From positions 744,001 through 808,000 of the forward strand of contig NZ_CP090641.1 in NCBI RefSeq assembly GCF_029633825.1: a stretch of DNA of 64,000 nt, read 5' to 3'. A program made the translations under genes and the position numbers. This document shows, one piece after another, positions 35,163 to 43,783 of the stretch (its first letter is position 1; each line of letters starts with the position of its first letter). This DNA is from Burkholderia contaminans. Its GTDB lineage: Bacteria > Pseudomonadota > Gammaproteobacteria > Burkholderiales > Burkholderiaceae. The notes below the pieces were generated by a model, which made no database searches, was not told where the DNA came from, and saw only the letters and a program-made list of their open reading frames with translations.

Positions 35163-36578
35163 ATGGCGTCTTTACCGCGCGCCCAGCCCATGTCGCCCGT
35201 CTTTCTAGCACCGCTCATCGTTGCCTGTGCGTTGTTCATGGAAAGCGTCGACGCGAACATCATCGTCACCGCCCTCCCCGCGATGGCGAGGGACTTCGGG
35301 CACAACCCCGTCACATTGAACATTGCGATCACGGCCTACGTGGTCGGGCTCGGCGTGTTCATCCCGATCTGCGGCTGGCTGGCCGACCGCTTCAGCGCAC
35401 GCTCCGTATTCCGCACCGCGATCGGCATCTTCGTCGTCGGCTCGCTGATGTGCGCGGCATCCAATTCCCTCGGCGTGCTCACGTTCGCGCGCTTCATCCA
35501 GGGCGTGGGCGGCGCGATGATGGTGCCCGTCGGCCGCATCATCATCTTCCGCGCCGTGCCGCGCTCGGATCTCGTGCGCGCGATGAACTACCTCGCGATT
35601 CCCGCGCTGTTCGGGCCCACGGTCGGGCCGCTCGTCGGCGGCTTCATCACGACCTACCTGCACTGGCGGATGATCTTCTTCATCAACGTGCCGATCGGCA
35701 TCTACGGGATCTACCTCGCGAGCAAGCACATCGCGAACACGCGCGAGCCCGATCCCGGCCCGCTCGACTGGTTCGGATTCCTGCTGTCGGCCAGCGGCGC
35801 CGCGCTGCTGCTGATGGGCCTCACGCTGATCGACGGCTCGCTCACGTCACGCTCGAACGCGCTCGTCATGTGCGTGGCCGGCACCGTCCTGCTCGCGCTG
35901 TACGTACCGTACGCGCGCCGCAAGGAGCGCCCGGTGCTCGACCTCAGCTTCCTCAAGATCCCGACGTATCACGCGAGCGTCGTCGGCGGGTCGCTGTTCC
36001 GTATCGGCCTCGGCGCGGTGCCGTTCCTGCTGCCGCTCGCGCTGCAGGAAGGGCTCGGCATGAGCGCGTTCCATTCGGGGCTCATCACGTGCGCGTCCGC
36101 GTTCGGCGGCGCGATGAGCCGCTCGACGGCCACCCACACGCTGCGCCGCTTCGGCTTCCGCACGGTGCTGATCTACAACGCGGCCTTCGCGGGGCTCGCG
36201 ATCGCCGCGTACGGTGTGTTCCATCCCGGCATGGCGACCTGGGCGATCTGGCTGATCGTGCTCGTCGGCGGCATCTTCCCCGCACTGCAGTTCACGAGCC
36301 TGAACTCGATGATCTACGCGGACATCTCGCCGCGCGACGCCGGCCGCGCGACGAGCCTCGGCAGCGTCGTGCAGCAGATGTCGCTCGGTCTCGGCGTGAC
36401 GGTCGCCGGCCTCGTGCTGCACATTTCGCACTGGCTGCAGGGCCATCAGAAGATGATGTGGTCGGATTTCTGGCCCGCGTTCCTCGTGGTCGGGCTGTGC
36501 TCGTTCGCGTCGATTCCGATCACGCGGCGGCTGCCGCCCGGCGCCGGCGACGAAGTCGCGCGCGGCAAGCGGCAATAA
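35163..36578 (+). CDS. MFS drug/metabolite exporter, DHA2 (EmrB/QacA) type
   Basis: A protein of about 471 residues with 13-14 hydrophobic segments. FMESVDANIIVTALPAMARD is the DHA2 form of MFS motif D1, ICGWLADRFSARSVF is motif A, and GPTVGPLVGG is the exporter motif C. It should extrude toxic organic compounds by proton antiport. The start is uncertain: a GTG at 35154, ATG at 35163 and ATG at 35190 are in frame and none has a good ribosome site. It is 390 bp upstream of the terpenoid operon, so an export role for that product is possible but not shown. Confidence 0.85.
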   Translation: MASLPRAQPMSPVFLAPLIVACALFMESVDANIIVTALPAMARDFGHNPVTLNIAITAYVVGLGVFIPICGWLADRFSARSVFRTAIGIFVVGSLMCAASNSLGVLTFARFIQGVGGAMMVPVGRIIIFRAVPRSDLVRAMNYLAIPALFGPTVGPLVGGFITTYLHWRMIFFINVPIGIYGIYLASKHIANTREPDPGPLDWFGFLLSASGAALLLMGLTLIDGSLTSRSNALVMCVAGTVLLALYVPYARRKERPVLDLSFLKIPTYHASVVGGSLFRIGLGAVPFLLPLALQEGLGMSAFHSGLITCASAFGGAMSRSTATHTLRRFGFRTVLIYNAAFAGLAIAAYGVFHPGMATWAIWLIVLVGGIFPALQFTSLNSMIYADISPRDAGRATSLGSVVQQMSLGLGVTVAGLVLHISHWLQGHQKMMWSDFWPAFLVVGLCSFASIPITRRLPPGAGDEVARGKRQ

Positions 36579-36968
36579 GCGGCGGGCACCGCGAAATCAT
36601 TTTCGCCGCCATCGCGCTGCCGGCAAATTGCATCGCTTTTTATTTTCGAACGTCGGATTTATTCAAAAAACAGAAACGCCGAAAACGCAGGCCGAAAGCG
36701 CAATCTGAAAACGGCATCGATCTGAAAACCCGGCTGTCCGGAATCCCCCCGGGTCTCGCATTGTCCGGCGCAACGCCTGCCCGGCCGTGCGTTCGGCGCG
36801 CCGCGGCATCGCACACGCGGATCACTTGAAAATCCGGAATAAATGGCCCAATAATGAGCGGGCACATCGGCGCAAACATTATCCCCACGCCGACATTCGA
36901 GTAGCCGGCATAACAATCCCATCCGCTGCTTCACGTTTCGATCGCTTCCTCGCCTCGAAGGAGTCTCC
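36579..36968. other. AT-richer intergenic region upstream of the terpenoid operon
   Basis: A 390-bp gap, with clear A/T enrichment at 36630-36700 and 36820-36900. There is no gene. It contains the promoter listed separately. Confidence 0.5.
36826..36855 (+). promoter_or_regulatory. promoter of the terpenoid operon
   Basis: TTGAAA (36826-36831), an 18-bp spacer and AATAAT (36850-36855), each one base from consensus. The predicted leader is about 105 nt before the ATG at 36969. Confidence 0.5.
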
Positions 36969-37739
36969 ATGACTCAAGAGCTGATTTTGCGCGCGCCGGA
37001 ACCACTCGCCGCCAACTCGCCCGTCGCGCCGGGCGTTGTACCGCATCCGTTACCCACGCATCTCGCCGTCATTCTCGATGGCAACCGGCGCTGGGCAGAC
37101 CGGCTCGGCGTGCCGGCCGCCGAGGGCTACCGGGCCGGCGGTCGCAACGTGCATGCGCTGCTGTCGTGGTGCGAGGAAGCCGGCATCCCATTCGTCACGC
37201 TGTGGCCGCTGTCCACCGAGAACCTCGGTCGCGACGCAGGGGAACTGCGCGACCTGCTCGCGGTGATCGCCGACGTCTTCGATGAACTCGCCGCCAGCGG
37301 CCGCTGGCGCCTGCATGTGATCGGCGACCTGACGAAGCTCCCGCGCGCCACGGCCGAGCGCATCGGCGCCGCGCAACGACGCACGGCCCACACGCGCGGG
37401 CTCGACGTGAACATCGCGGTCGCGTACAGCGGCCGCCTCGACGTGCTGCACGCGATCCGCTCGCTGATCGAGGAACACGTCGCGGCCGGCACCGTCGACC
37501 AGTTGCTCGCGCAGCTCAGCCCCGAGCTGATCGAGAGCCGGCTCTATACGGCCGGCCAGCCGGAGCCCGATCTCGTGATCCGCACATCGGGCGAGCAGCG
37601 CCTGTCGAATTTCATGCTCTGGCAAACCGCTTTCTCGGAGTTCTATTTCACGCCGACGTGCTGGCCGGATTTCGGACGCGACGATTTCGAACAGGCCATC
37701 GCTGCCTACGGCACACGCGCGCGCCGGTTCGGCAAGTAG
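36969..37739 (+). CDS. cis-prenyl diphosphate synthase, UppS/Z-FPP synthase family
   Basis: A 256-residue enzyme. The N-terminal catalytic motif is ILDGNRRWADRLG (Asp binds the allylic diphosphate), and the C-terminal motif RTSGEQRLSNFMLWQ with the EFYFT strand completes the active site. It condenses isopentenyl diphosphate with an allylic starter in Z geometry. The DGNRRWA form, instead of DGNGRWA of housekeeping undecaprenyl synthases, is seen in short-chain Z-prenyl synthases such as mycobacterial Z-farnesyl synthase. AAGGAG precedes the ATG. It is followed 53 bp later by a terpene synthase, so the likely job is substrate supply for that enzyme rather than cell-wall lipid. Chain length is inferred. 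Confidence 0.85.
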   Translation: MTQELILRAPEPLAANSPVAPGVVPHPLPTHLAVILDGNRRWADRLGVPAAEGYRAGGRNVHALLSWCEEAGIPFVTLWPLSTENLGRDAGELRDLLAVIADVFDELAASGRWRLHVIGDLTKLPRATAERIGAAQRRTAHTRGLDVNIAVAYSGRLDVLHAIRSLIEEHVAAGTVDQLLAQLSPELIESRLYTAGQPEPDLVIRTSGEQRLSNFMLWQTAFSEFYFTPTCWPDFGRDDFEQAIAAYGTRARRFGK

Positions 37740-37792
37740 GCCGCGCCGCCCTTCACGACATCCGTCGTCACCCGCCATCCGCGAGATACATC

Positions 37793-38863
37793 ATGCCCCC
37801 CGTCGAAACCGTTGCCGCCGCGCCCGCGCTGACGCTGCCGCACCTGTTCCATCCGTTCGAAACGCCCGTGCATCCCGATGCCGACCGTGCTGAAGCCGAC
37901 CTGCATGCGTGGATGAACGGCCACGGTCTGCTCGACGATCCGCGCTGGGCCAGCGGCATCCGCCACGGCAAGGTCGGCGAATACTGCGCGCGCGTCTATC
38001 CCCATTCGACCTTCGACGGCCTGTGCACGACGACCCGCGCATACGGCTGGATCTTCTCGATCGACGACGGCCTGTGCAGCCTGCACGGCGCCGCGCGCTC
38101 CCCTGGCGACCTCGGCGCGCTCTACCTGTGGCTGTACGAGATGATCGCCGATCCGGCCGGCCATGATCCGGTGCCGCTGCGTACCGCGCTGGCGGCACGG
38201 CTGCCGCACATGGCCGCGTTCCTGCCTGCATTGCAACGGGCAACGCAGGACATCTGCACGCGTATCGCGGCCACGTCCACGCGCGCGCAATACGCACGCT
38301 GGACGGCCGGCATGATGACGTTCCTGTTCTCGACGCTGTGGGAAGCCGGCCGGTACGCGACGGACGTCGTGCCGAGCGAAGCCGAATACCTTTCCGGACG
38401 CACGTACAACGGATGCGGTGAAGGTGCGTTTGCGCTGATCGACATCGCCGCGGGCTACGAAGCGCCTGCCGCGTTCTATGCCGACGAAGAGGTTCAGCGC
38501 CTGCGCAAGCTGTCCGGCCTGATCCTGTGCCTGTGCAACGACATCTTTTCATATCCGAAGGAAGCCGGCGAATCGAGCAGCAATCTCGTCTGCGTCCTGA
38601 TGCACGAAAGAGGGCTCGCACCGCAAGCCGCGCTCGACGAGGCGGCCCGGATCCACAACGGATATCTGGCTGAGTATCTGGATCTGGAAACACGGGTGCG
38701 GCCGCGCACCGGCGACCGGACGTCGCTACGCCTGCTTGACGATGCCCGCGCGTACATTCGCGGCAACTACGACTGGCATTTCGGCTCGCCGCGTTACGGC
38801 GCGGCTCGGCACTACGACCTGTCGCGCGCGCTGCGGCCCGGGGAAACGAGTGTCGCGATCTGA
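37793..38863 (+). CDS. class I terpene synthase (cyclase)
   Basis: A 356-residue protein with the helical class I cyclase pattern. The second metal motif is intact: LCNDIFSYPKE matches NDxxSxxxE. An RY pair lies about 80 residues later (FGSPRY), as in bacterial cyclases. The first metal motif is FSIDDGLCS, an aspartate pair without the usual third acidic residue. The enzyme should ionise a C10-C20 prenyl diphosphate and cyclise it. The start at 37793 gives the normal length; no strong ribosome site is visible. Together with the adjacent Z-prenyl synthase it forms a two-gene operon. Confidence 0.85.
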   Translation: MPPVETVAAAPALTLPHLFHPFETPVHPDADRAEADLHAWMNGHGLLDDPRWASGIRHGKVGEYCARVYPHSTFDGLCTTTRAYGWIFSIDDGLCSLHGAARSPGDLGALYLWLYEMIADPAGHDPVPLRTALAARLPHMAAFLPALQRATQDICTRIAATSTRAQYARWTAGMMTFLFSTLWEAGRYATDVVPSEAEYLSGRTYNGCGEGAFALIDIAAGYEAPAAFYADEEVQRLRKLSGLILCLCNDIFSYPKEAGESSSNLVCVLMHERGLAPQAALDEAARIHNGYLAEYLDLETRVRPRTGDRTSLRLLDDARAYIRGNYDWHFGSPRYGAARHYDLSRALRPGETSVAI

Positions 38864-39196
38864 CGGGTCGCAACAGCGGGGAAAACCGGAAAATACAAAA
38901 AAATCAGCGGACATCCACACGGGGCCGGTGCACAGCCGCATGGATGTCCGCTCAGGGCTCCGGGTCTCCCGATGGGGGTTGAGAATCCCGGATTCGCTTC
39001 CTGCGTGCCATGGACATATGTGCGTCGGAAGCAAAATCGTTGCGCGTATTTATCGTCGCGCCATGAAGTGCACTATAGGGAAACTTGCAAAACGCGTCTG
39101 TCAAGCATTGTCAGACGCCGTGCATCGGCACGTCGCACGCGCGCGCCGCTTTCGCGCTAAAGTGGTTCCCGACCATCACTCCCGGCCGCCCTTCCG
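38864..39196. other. intergenic region with two inverted repeats
   Basis: A 333-bp gap. A perfect 12-bp repeat lies at 38906-38952 (separate entry) and a 7-bp repeat GCGTCTG/CAGACGC at 39094-39118. No gene was recognised. Confidence 0.5.
38906..38952 (-). terminator. 12-bp inverted repeat with a T-run on the minus strand
   Basis: AGCGGACATCCA pairs perfectly with TGGATGTCCGCT across a 23-nt loop. On the minus strand it is followed by a run of T (complement of 38896-38903 and neighbours), so it would stop antisense transcription into the terpenoid operon. On the plus strand it may still protect the mRNA 3' end. Confidence 0.5.
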
Positions 39197-40411
39197 ATGC
39201 TTACGCTCTCGACCGCCGCCGCCCGCGCGCTGCATCTCGCCGCGCAAGGCCTGCTGACGCCGCCCCGCCGCAAGGCAACCAAATCCGACGTGCTCGACGC
39301 GATCCGCCGGATGGCGCAGTTGCAGATCGACACCATTCACGTCGTCGCGCGCAGCCCGTATCTCGTGCTGTTCAGCCGTCTCGGCGATTTCTCGCCGCAG
39401 TGGCTCGACGAACATCTCGCCGAGGCACGCCTGTTCGAATACTGGTCGCACGAAGCGTGCTTCCTGCCGGTCGAGCAGTTCGGCCTGATGCGCTACAAGA
39501 TGCTCGATCCGTCGGGAATGGGCTGGAAGTACGCGGCCGAGTGGCATGAGCAGAATCGTCCCGACATCGAGCGGCTGCTCGAGCGGATTCGCGCCGAGGG
39601 CCCGGTACGGTCGGCCGATTTCGCTCGCGAGGATGGCGTGAAAGGCAACGGCTGGTGGGATCGCAAGCCCGAGAAGCGGCACCTGGAAGTGCTGTTCACG
39701 ACGGGCGACCTGATGGTGTCGGAACGCCGCAATTTCCAGCGCGTGTACGACGTGCGCGAGCGCGTGCTGCCCGACTGGGACGATACGCGCGACCTGCCGC
39801 CGCGCAGCGCCGTGCTGCCCGCGCTGCTCGACTACACGTGCCGGGCGCTCGGCGTCGTGCGTGCGGACTGGGTGGCCGACTACTATCGGCTGCCGCGCCG
39901 CTCCTACCGCGCCGAACTCGAGCAGCTCGCCAGCGCGGGCGACCTGATCCCGGTGGCGATCGACGACTGGAAGGAGCCGGCCTACGTGCATCGCTCGCTC
40001 GAAGCGCTGCTGCCGGCCGCGGAGGCCGACACGCTGCGCTCGACGGTCACGACGCTGCTGTCGCCGTTCGATCCGGTGGTATGGGACCGGCGGCGTGCGT
40101 CGACCCTGTTCGGTTTCGACTACACGATCGAATGCTATACGCCCGGGCACAAGCGGCGTTACGGCTATTTCTGCCTGCCGGTGCTGCATCGCGGGCGGCT
40201 GGTCGGGCGCATCGACGCGAAGGCGCATCGCACGCTCGGCACGTTCGAACTGAAGGCCGTGCATGTCGAGCCGGGCGTGCGGGTCGGCACGGGGCTCGCA
40301 GCCGATGTCGCGAAGGCAGTGAAGAAGCTCGCGGCGTGGCACGGCACGCCGGAAGTCACGGTCGGGCATCAGGCCCCGCCGGAACTGGTGAAGGCGCTGG
40401 CCGGCGCGTAG
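39197..40411 (+). CDS. ycaQ: winged-helix DNA glycosylase, YcaQ/AlkX family
   Basis: A 404-residue protein of the HTH_42 family. The N-terminal region has MAQLQIDTIHVVARSPYLVL, where QID matches the catalytic Q-x-D motif of E. coli YcaQ. Further conserved parts are the FEYWSHEACFLPVEQF stretch, the DRKPEKRHLEVLFTTGDLMV winged-helix section and LLSPFDPVVWDRRR near the C-terminus. YcaQ unhooks DNA interstrand crosslinks and removes alkylated bases. It stands alone on its strand. Confidence 0.85.
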   Translation: MLTLSTAAARALHLAAQGLLTPPRRKATKSDVLDAIRRMAQLQIDTIHVVARSPYLVLFSRLGDFSPQWLDEHLAEARLFEYWSHEACFLPVEQFGLMRYKMLDPSGMGWKYAAEWHEQNRPDIERLLERIRAEGPVRSADFAREDGVKGNGWWDRKPEKRHLEVLFTTGDLMVSERRNFQRVYDVRERVLPDWDDTRDLPPRSAVLPALLDYTCRALGVVRADWVADYYRLPRRSYRAELEQLASAGDLIPVAIDDWKEPAYVHRSLEALLPAAEADTLRSTVTTLLSPFDPVVWDRRRASTLFGFDYTIECYTPGHKRRYGYFCLPVLHRGRLVGRIDAKAHRTLGTFELKAVHVEPGVRVGTGLAADVAKAVKKLAAWHGTPEVTVGHQAPPELVKALAGA

Positions 40412-40462
40412 ACGTCTGCGCGCCCGGCTGACCCGGCGGCGGCGTGCGCCGCCGGCCGTCAA

Positions 40463-40681
40463 TCAGTCGCGCAGCTTGCGGAAACGCGGCGTGCCGTCTT
40501 CGAGGTTCCCGTTGAACATCGCTTCCGGACGGACCCACAGCCCGCGCGCATGCGGCCACAGGTGTTCGTACACGACCACCGATTCCTCGGTTTCGGAATG
40601 GCGGGCAACGCCGATGTAGCGATACAGCCCGCCCTTGTAATGGCGATGCGTCGCGAGCTGTTCGGCTTCCTGTTCGGTCAT
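40463..40681 (-). CDS. DUF1653 family protein
   Basis: A 72-residue protein. HRHYKGGLYRYIGVARHSET and VVVYEHLWPHARGLWVRPEA match the DUF1653 pattern: a short beta-rich domain with a conserved G-Y-Y and V-V-Y. Its function is unknown. It sits alone between two unrelated genes. Confidence 0.8.
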   Translation of the reverse strand: MTEQEAEQLATHRHYKGGLYRYIGVARHSETEESVVVYEHLWPHARGLWVRPEAMFNGNLEDGTPRFRKLRD

Positions 40682-40738
40682 GATGGGCTTCTCTTCGGCA
40701 AAAACGGAAAGCGCGTATTGTATGCGCTGCGCCGCGCG

Positions 40739-41182
40739 TCAGCGTTTCGCGTAGATGTCCGGGCGGCGGATCTCCATCACGCGCTCCGGATTCGCGCACG
40801 GCTCGAAGCCGACCGGCCGGTACAGCGCGTGCGCATCGGACGTCACGAGCATGATACGGCGCAGCCCCTGCACCCACTCCTGCGCGAACACGTGGTCGAT
40901 CAGCGCGCGGCCGTAGCCGTTGCCGCGTTCGGCCGGCAGCACGAACACGTCGCACAGGTACGCGAACGTCGCGTGATCGGTCACGAGCCGCGCGAAGCCG
41001 ACGAGCCGGTCGCCCACGTAGGCGCCGAAACACAGCGAGCCCTCGATCGCCCGCTCGACCACGTCGCGCGGAATGCCCTGCGACCAGTACGCGTCGCGAT
41101 GCAGGAAGTCGAAGATCGCGTCGACGTCGAGTTCGCGCTTGTCGGTGGAAAATCTCAGCGTGGCAGGGGTGGCAGCGGGCAC
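40739..41182 (-). CDS. GNAT acetyltransferase
   Basis: A 147-residue GNAT-fold protein. The acetyl-CoA loop is LPAERGNGYGRALIDH, preceded by the beta-strand LCDVFV; HALYRPVGFEP is the C-terminal strand-helix. The substrate is not known. The start is taken as GTG at 41182, preceded by GGAG 6 bp upstream. The in-frame ATG at 41377 would add 65 residues of wrong-frame character overlapping a gene remnant on the other strand. Confidence 0.8.
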   Translation of the reverse strand: MPAATPATLRFSTDKRELDVDAIFDFLHRDAYWSQGIPRDVVERAIEGSLCFGAYVGDRLVGFARLVTDHATFAYLCDVFVLPAERGNGYGRALIDHVFAQEWVQGLRRIMLVTSDAHALYRPVGFEPCANPERVMEIRRPDIYAKR

Positions 41183-41242
41183 GTCGGTCTCCGGTCGGGA
41201 TGGCGGAAGGCGAGACGCTGACGATACCGCGCGGCGCGGCGG

Positions 41243-41368
41243 GGTACAAGCGGCGCCGACCATCCTGACGAAGCGAAGAAGCTGCTCAACTACCTCGCGT
41301 CGCCGCAGGCGCAACCGACCATGCAGGCGACGAGCATGGATTCGGTGACAATATCGCCTGCCCCATAA
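41243..41368 (+). pseudogene. remnant: C-terminal tail of an ABC substrate-binding protein
   Basis: An open stretch reads TSGADHPDEAKKLLNYLASP then QAQPTMQATSMDSVTISPAP and stops at 41366-41368. HPxEAKKLLNYLxSPxAQ is the usual end of periplasmic solute-binding proteins. Nothing upstream in this frame is protein-like and there is no start. It looks like the leftover end of a deleted gene, directly before the HAD gene. Confidence 0.55.
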
Positions 41369-41385
41369 ACCCGCCACGCCGCTTC

Positions 41386-42009
41386 ATGCCCTATCGCCTC
41401 ATCGCATTCGACTTCGACGGCACGCTCGCCGATTCGCTCGACAGCTTTCTCGCGGCGCTGTCGGAAGCGTCGCGCATGCACGGTTTTCGCGACGCCACGC
41501 CCGAGCTGCGCCCGGCGCTGCGCGGCATGTCGGCGCGCGACATCATTCGCGCGCTCGACGTGCCGATGTGGAAAGTGCCGCGCGTGACGATCGACATGCG
41601 CCGCCTGATGCAGCCGCGCGTCGCCCAAGTGGCGCTGTTCCCCGGCGTCGCCGAAACGTTCGACGCGCTCGCCGCGCGCGGTATCCGCATCGCGATCGCC
41701 ACGTCGAATACCGAGGCGATCGTGCGCGACCGGCTCGGCCCGCACGCCAGCAGCCGCGTCGAGCATTTCGCGTGCGGCATTCCGCTGTTCGGCAAGGCAC
41801 GCCGCCTGCGCGCACTCGTTCATGAGGCCGGCGTGCGCAGCGACGAAGTGCTGTACGTCGGCGACGAAATCCGTGATGCCGAAGCGGCTCGACGCGCGCG
41901 CATTGCATTCCAGGGCGTCGCGTGGGGATACACCGCGCCGGACGCGCTGCAGGCGCATTGCGCGACACCGTTGCTGCCGCGTCTCGACGCATTGCTCGAT
42001 CGCGTGTGA
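41386..42009 (+). CDS. HAD-superfamily hydrolase, phosphoglycolate-phosphatase-like
   Basis: A 207-residue protein. Motif I is LIAFDFDGTLADS with both aspartates, motif II is IAIATSNTEA, motif III Lys is in LFGKARRLR, and motif IV is VLYVGDEIRDAEAARRA. A helical cap (about residues 20-90) marks subclass I. It should remove phosphate from small metabolites; the exact substrate is unknown. It begins 17 bp after a decayed gene end and may use the old transcription unit. Confidence 0.85.
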   Translation: MPYRLIAFDFDGTLADSLDSFLAALSEASRMHGFRDATPELRPALRGMSARDIIRALDVPMWKVPRVTIDMRRLMQPRVAQVALFPGVAETFDALAARGIRIAIATSNTEAIVRDRLGPHASSRVEHFACGIPLFGKARRLRALVHEAGVRSDEVLYVGDEIRDAEAARRARIAFQGVAWGYTAPDALQAHCATPLLPRLDALLDRV

Positions 42010-42417
42010 CGCATTCGTGCGCTGCGCACGTCCAGCGCCCGGCGCCCGGTTGGATCCATCGTTCGATTCATGCGACATCGCGCGGCCCGGCACCACAACG
42101 ATGAAAAGCCGATGACACACACGTGCATCCCGCACGCCCGATACGCGCAAAAATTGCCGCCGCGGCGCACGCGACAGGTACGCAATACCTGTCGCCACGC
42201 TGGCTCATCGATTCGTCTTACCAACCGTTACACAAACCACAGCGCGGTTGCACCTGCCACCGGAACGCTCTCCTAGAATCGGTCGGGCCGGGAAACGCTT
42301 CGACCGACGCCGCGGCAGAGCGGCGGTCGAATCCGGCCCGGGCGCGCCCGGTCTCTCGCACAGCGACGGATCTCGTGATCCGTTTTTCAACCAGAGCCCC
42401 GATCGAAAGGAGGTCCC
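42010..42417. other. intergenic region upstream of the DUF4142 gene
   Basis: A 408-bp gap without a gene. It holds a perfect 10-bp inverted repeat at 42171-42195 and probably the promoter near 42260-42290 (GGAAC followed by TAGAAT). Confidence 0.45.
42171..42195. repeat. 10-bp perfect inverted repeat
   Basis: GCGACAGGTA, 5-nt spacer, TACCTGTCGC. It may be a regulator site or a hairpin. It has no T-run, so a terminator is less likely. Confidence 0.55.
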
Positions 42418-42996
42418 ATGAACCGCTTTCCCCCCATCTCGCGCCTTGCTTTGTCTGCCGCTGGCCTGCTTCTCGTCGCCGTGACGGCGACCGCGCAAAC
42501 CGCACAACCGGCACCGGCCGCACCGAACGCACCGGCCGCCGCCGCGACGCGCATCCACGAAGCCGACCAGGCCTTCATCACCGACGGCACGAAGACCGTG
42601 TCGACGCAGCACGACGCGGCACGCATCGCCGATTCGCGCACGTCGGACAGCCAGGTCAAGGCGTTCGCGCAACGCGTGTCGACCGACGATGAAAAGATCA
42701 TCCAGGCGATGCGCGCAGCCAGCCCGCGCGGCGTCGACGTGCCGGCCAACGACCCCGACACGGCCGTGCTGAGCAGCATCAAGAACCTGCGCGGCGCCGA
42801 GTTCGACAAGGCGTATATCGAGCAGGTCGCGCTCGCCGGCCAGCAGAAGGCCATCTCGGCATTCCAGGCCGAAATCGCGTCGGGCCGCGACACGAAGCTG
42901 AAGGAAGTCGCACGCCAGTCGCTGCCGATCCTGCAGAAGCACTACGCCGACGCGCAGAAGCTCGCGGAGCGCCATCACCTCGCATCGGCGCAGTAA
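42418..42996 (+). CDS. DUF4142 periplasmic protein
   Basis: A 192-residue protein with a signal peptide (LALSAAGLLLVAVTATAQ) and an Ala/Pro spacer, then a helical DUF4142 domain: DGTKTVSTQHDAARIADSRT and SQVKAFAQRVSTDDEKI. These proteins resemble two ferritin-like helices and are often linked to envelope stress; their activity is unknown. AAGGAGG lies 5 bp before the ATG, an exceptionally strong ribosome site, suggesting high expression. Confidence 0.85.
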   Translation: MNRFPPISRLALSAAGLLLVAVTATAQTAQPAPAAPNAPAAAATRIHEADQAFITDGTKTVSTQHDAARIADSRTSDSQVKAFAQRVSTDDEKIIQAMRAASPRGVDVPANDPDTAVLSSIKNLRGAEFDKAYIEQVALAGQQKAISAFQAEIASGRDTKLKEVARQSLPILQKHYADAQKLAERHHLASAQ

Positions 42997-43115
42997 GTAA
43001 CGCGCCGCAGCGCCGCACATCACGCGCGGCGCACGGCTTCCCCTGTCGTCGCGTCGCCGCCCCCCCCTTCCGGCGGCGCGACGCATGTCAAACGTCGCGC
43101 TTCACGCGTTACGCG

Positions 43116-43715
43116 TCACGTAGCGAGCTTCGCCAACAGCCGCGCACGTACTTCCGGCCATTCATCGTCGATGATGCTGAAGCGCACCGAATTGCGCTTG
43201 CGGCCATCCGGCATGATCCGTTCGTGCCGCACGATACCTTCCTGCTTCGCGCCGAGCCGCAGGATCGCCGCGCGCGATTTCTCGTTCAGCTCGTCGGTCG
43301 TGAACTGCACGCGCACGCATTGCAGCACGTCGAACGCATAGCCCAGCAACAACCATTTCGCTTCGGTATTCGCGCGCGTGCGCTGCGCCGATTCGCTCAG
43401 CCACGTGTGGCCAATCTCGAGCTTGCGGTTCTTGCGATCGATCTTCCAGAAACGCGTGCTGCCGATCACGCGGCCCGACGCGCGATCGACGATCGCAAAC
43501 GGCATCACGGTGCCGGCCGAGCGCCCCTGCAATGCGGTGTCGATATACGCGTCGATCGTCTGGGGGCCCGGCACGACCGTGACCTTCAGGTTCCACAACT
43601 GGCCATCCGCGGCAGCGTCCAGCAGCGCCTGCCGGTCGGATGAATCGAGCGGCCTCAGTTCGACGCGTTCGCCGGTGAGGATCGGTGGTTCGAGGGAAGC
43701 AGAAACGTCGGTCAT
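43116..43715 (-). CDS. GNAT acetyltransferase, RimJ/RimL type
   Basis: A 199-residue protein. GERVELRPLDSSDRQALLDA is the typical N-terminus, RVIGSTRFWKIDRKNRKLEI the central strands, and NEKSRAAILRLGAKQEG and DGRKRNSVRFSI the C-terminal family pattern. Substrate unknown; relatives acetylate protein N-termini or antibiotics. The start at 43715 gives the standard length. A much longer upstream extension in the same frame is non-coding in character. Confidence 0.85.
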   Translation of the reverse strand: MTDVSASLEPPILTGERVELRPLDSSDRQALLDAAADGQLWNLKVTVVPGPQTIDAYIDTALQGRSAGTVMPFAIVDRASGRVIGSTRFWKIDRKNRKLEIGHTWLSESAQRTRANTEAKWLLLGYAFDVLQCVRVQFTTDELNEKSRAAILRLGAKQEGIVRHERIMPDGRKRNSVRFSIIDDEWPEVRARLLAKLAT

Positions 43716-43783
43716 GAAGGGTTCCGATGAAAGGTTCCGGAAAGAGGCGGCGATGGCGGCGAAACACCGATGATACGGCCGCG

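Noticed and set aside
39066..39080. CACTATAGGG, resembling the end of a T7 promoter
   Set aside because: Only the last bases match and there is no phage context; chance similarity.
42171..42195. Palindrome considered as a lux box
   Set aside because: The arms are ACAGGT...ACCTGT, the opposite orientation to the lux-box consensus ACCTGT...ACAGGT, and no quorum gene is adjacent.
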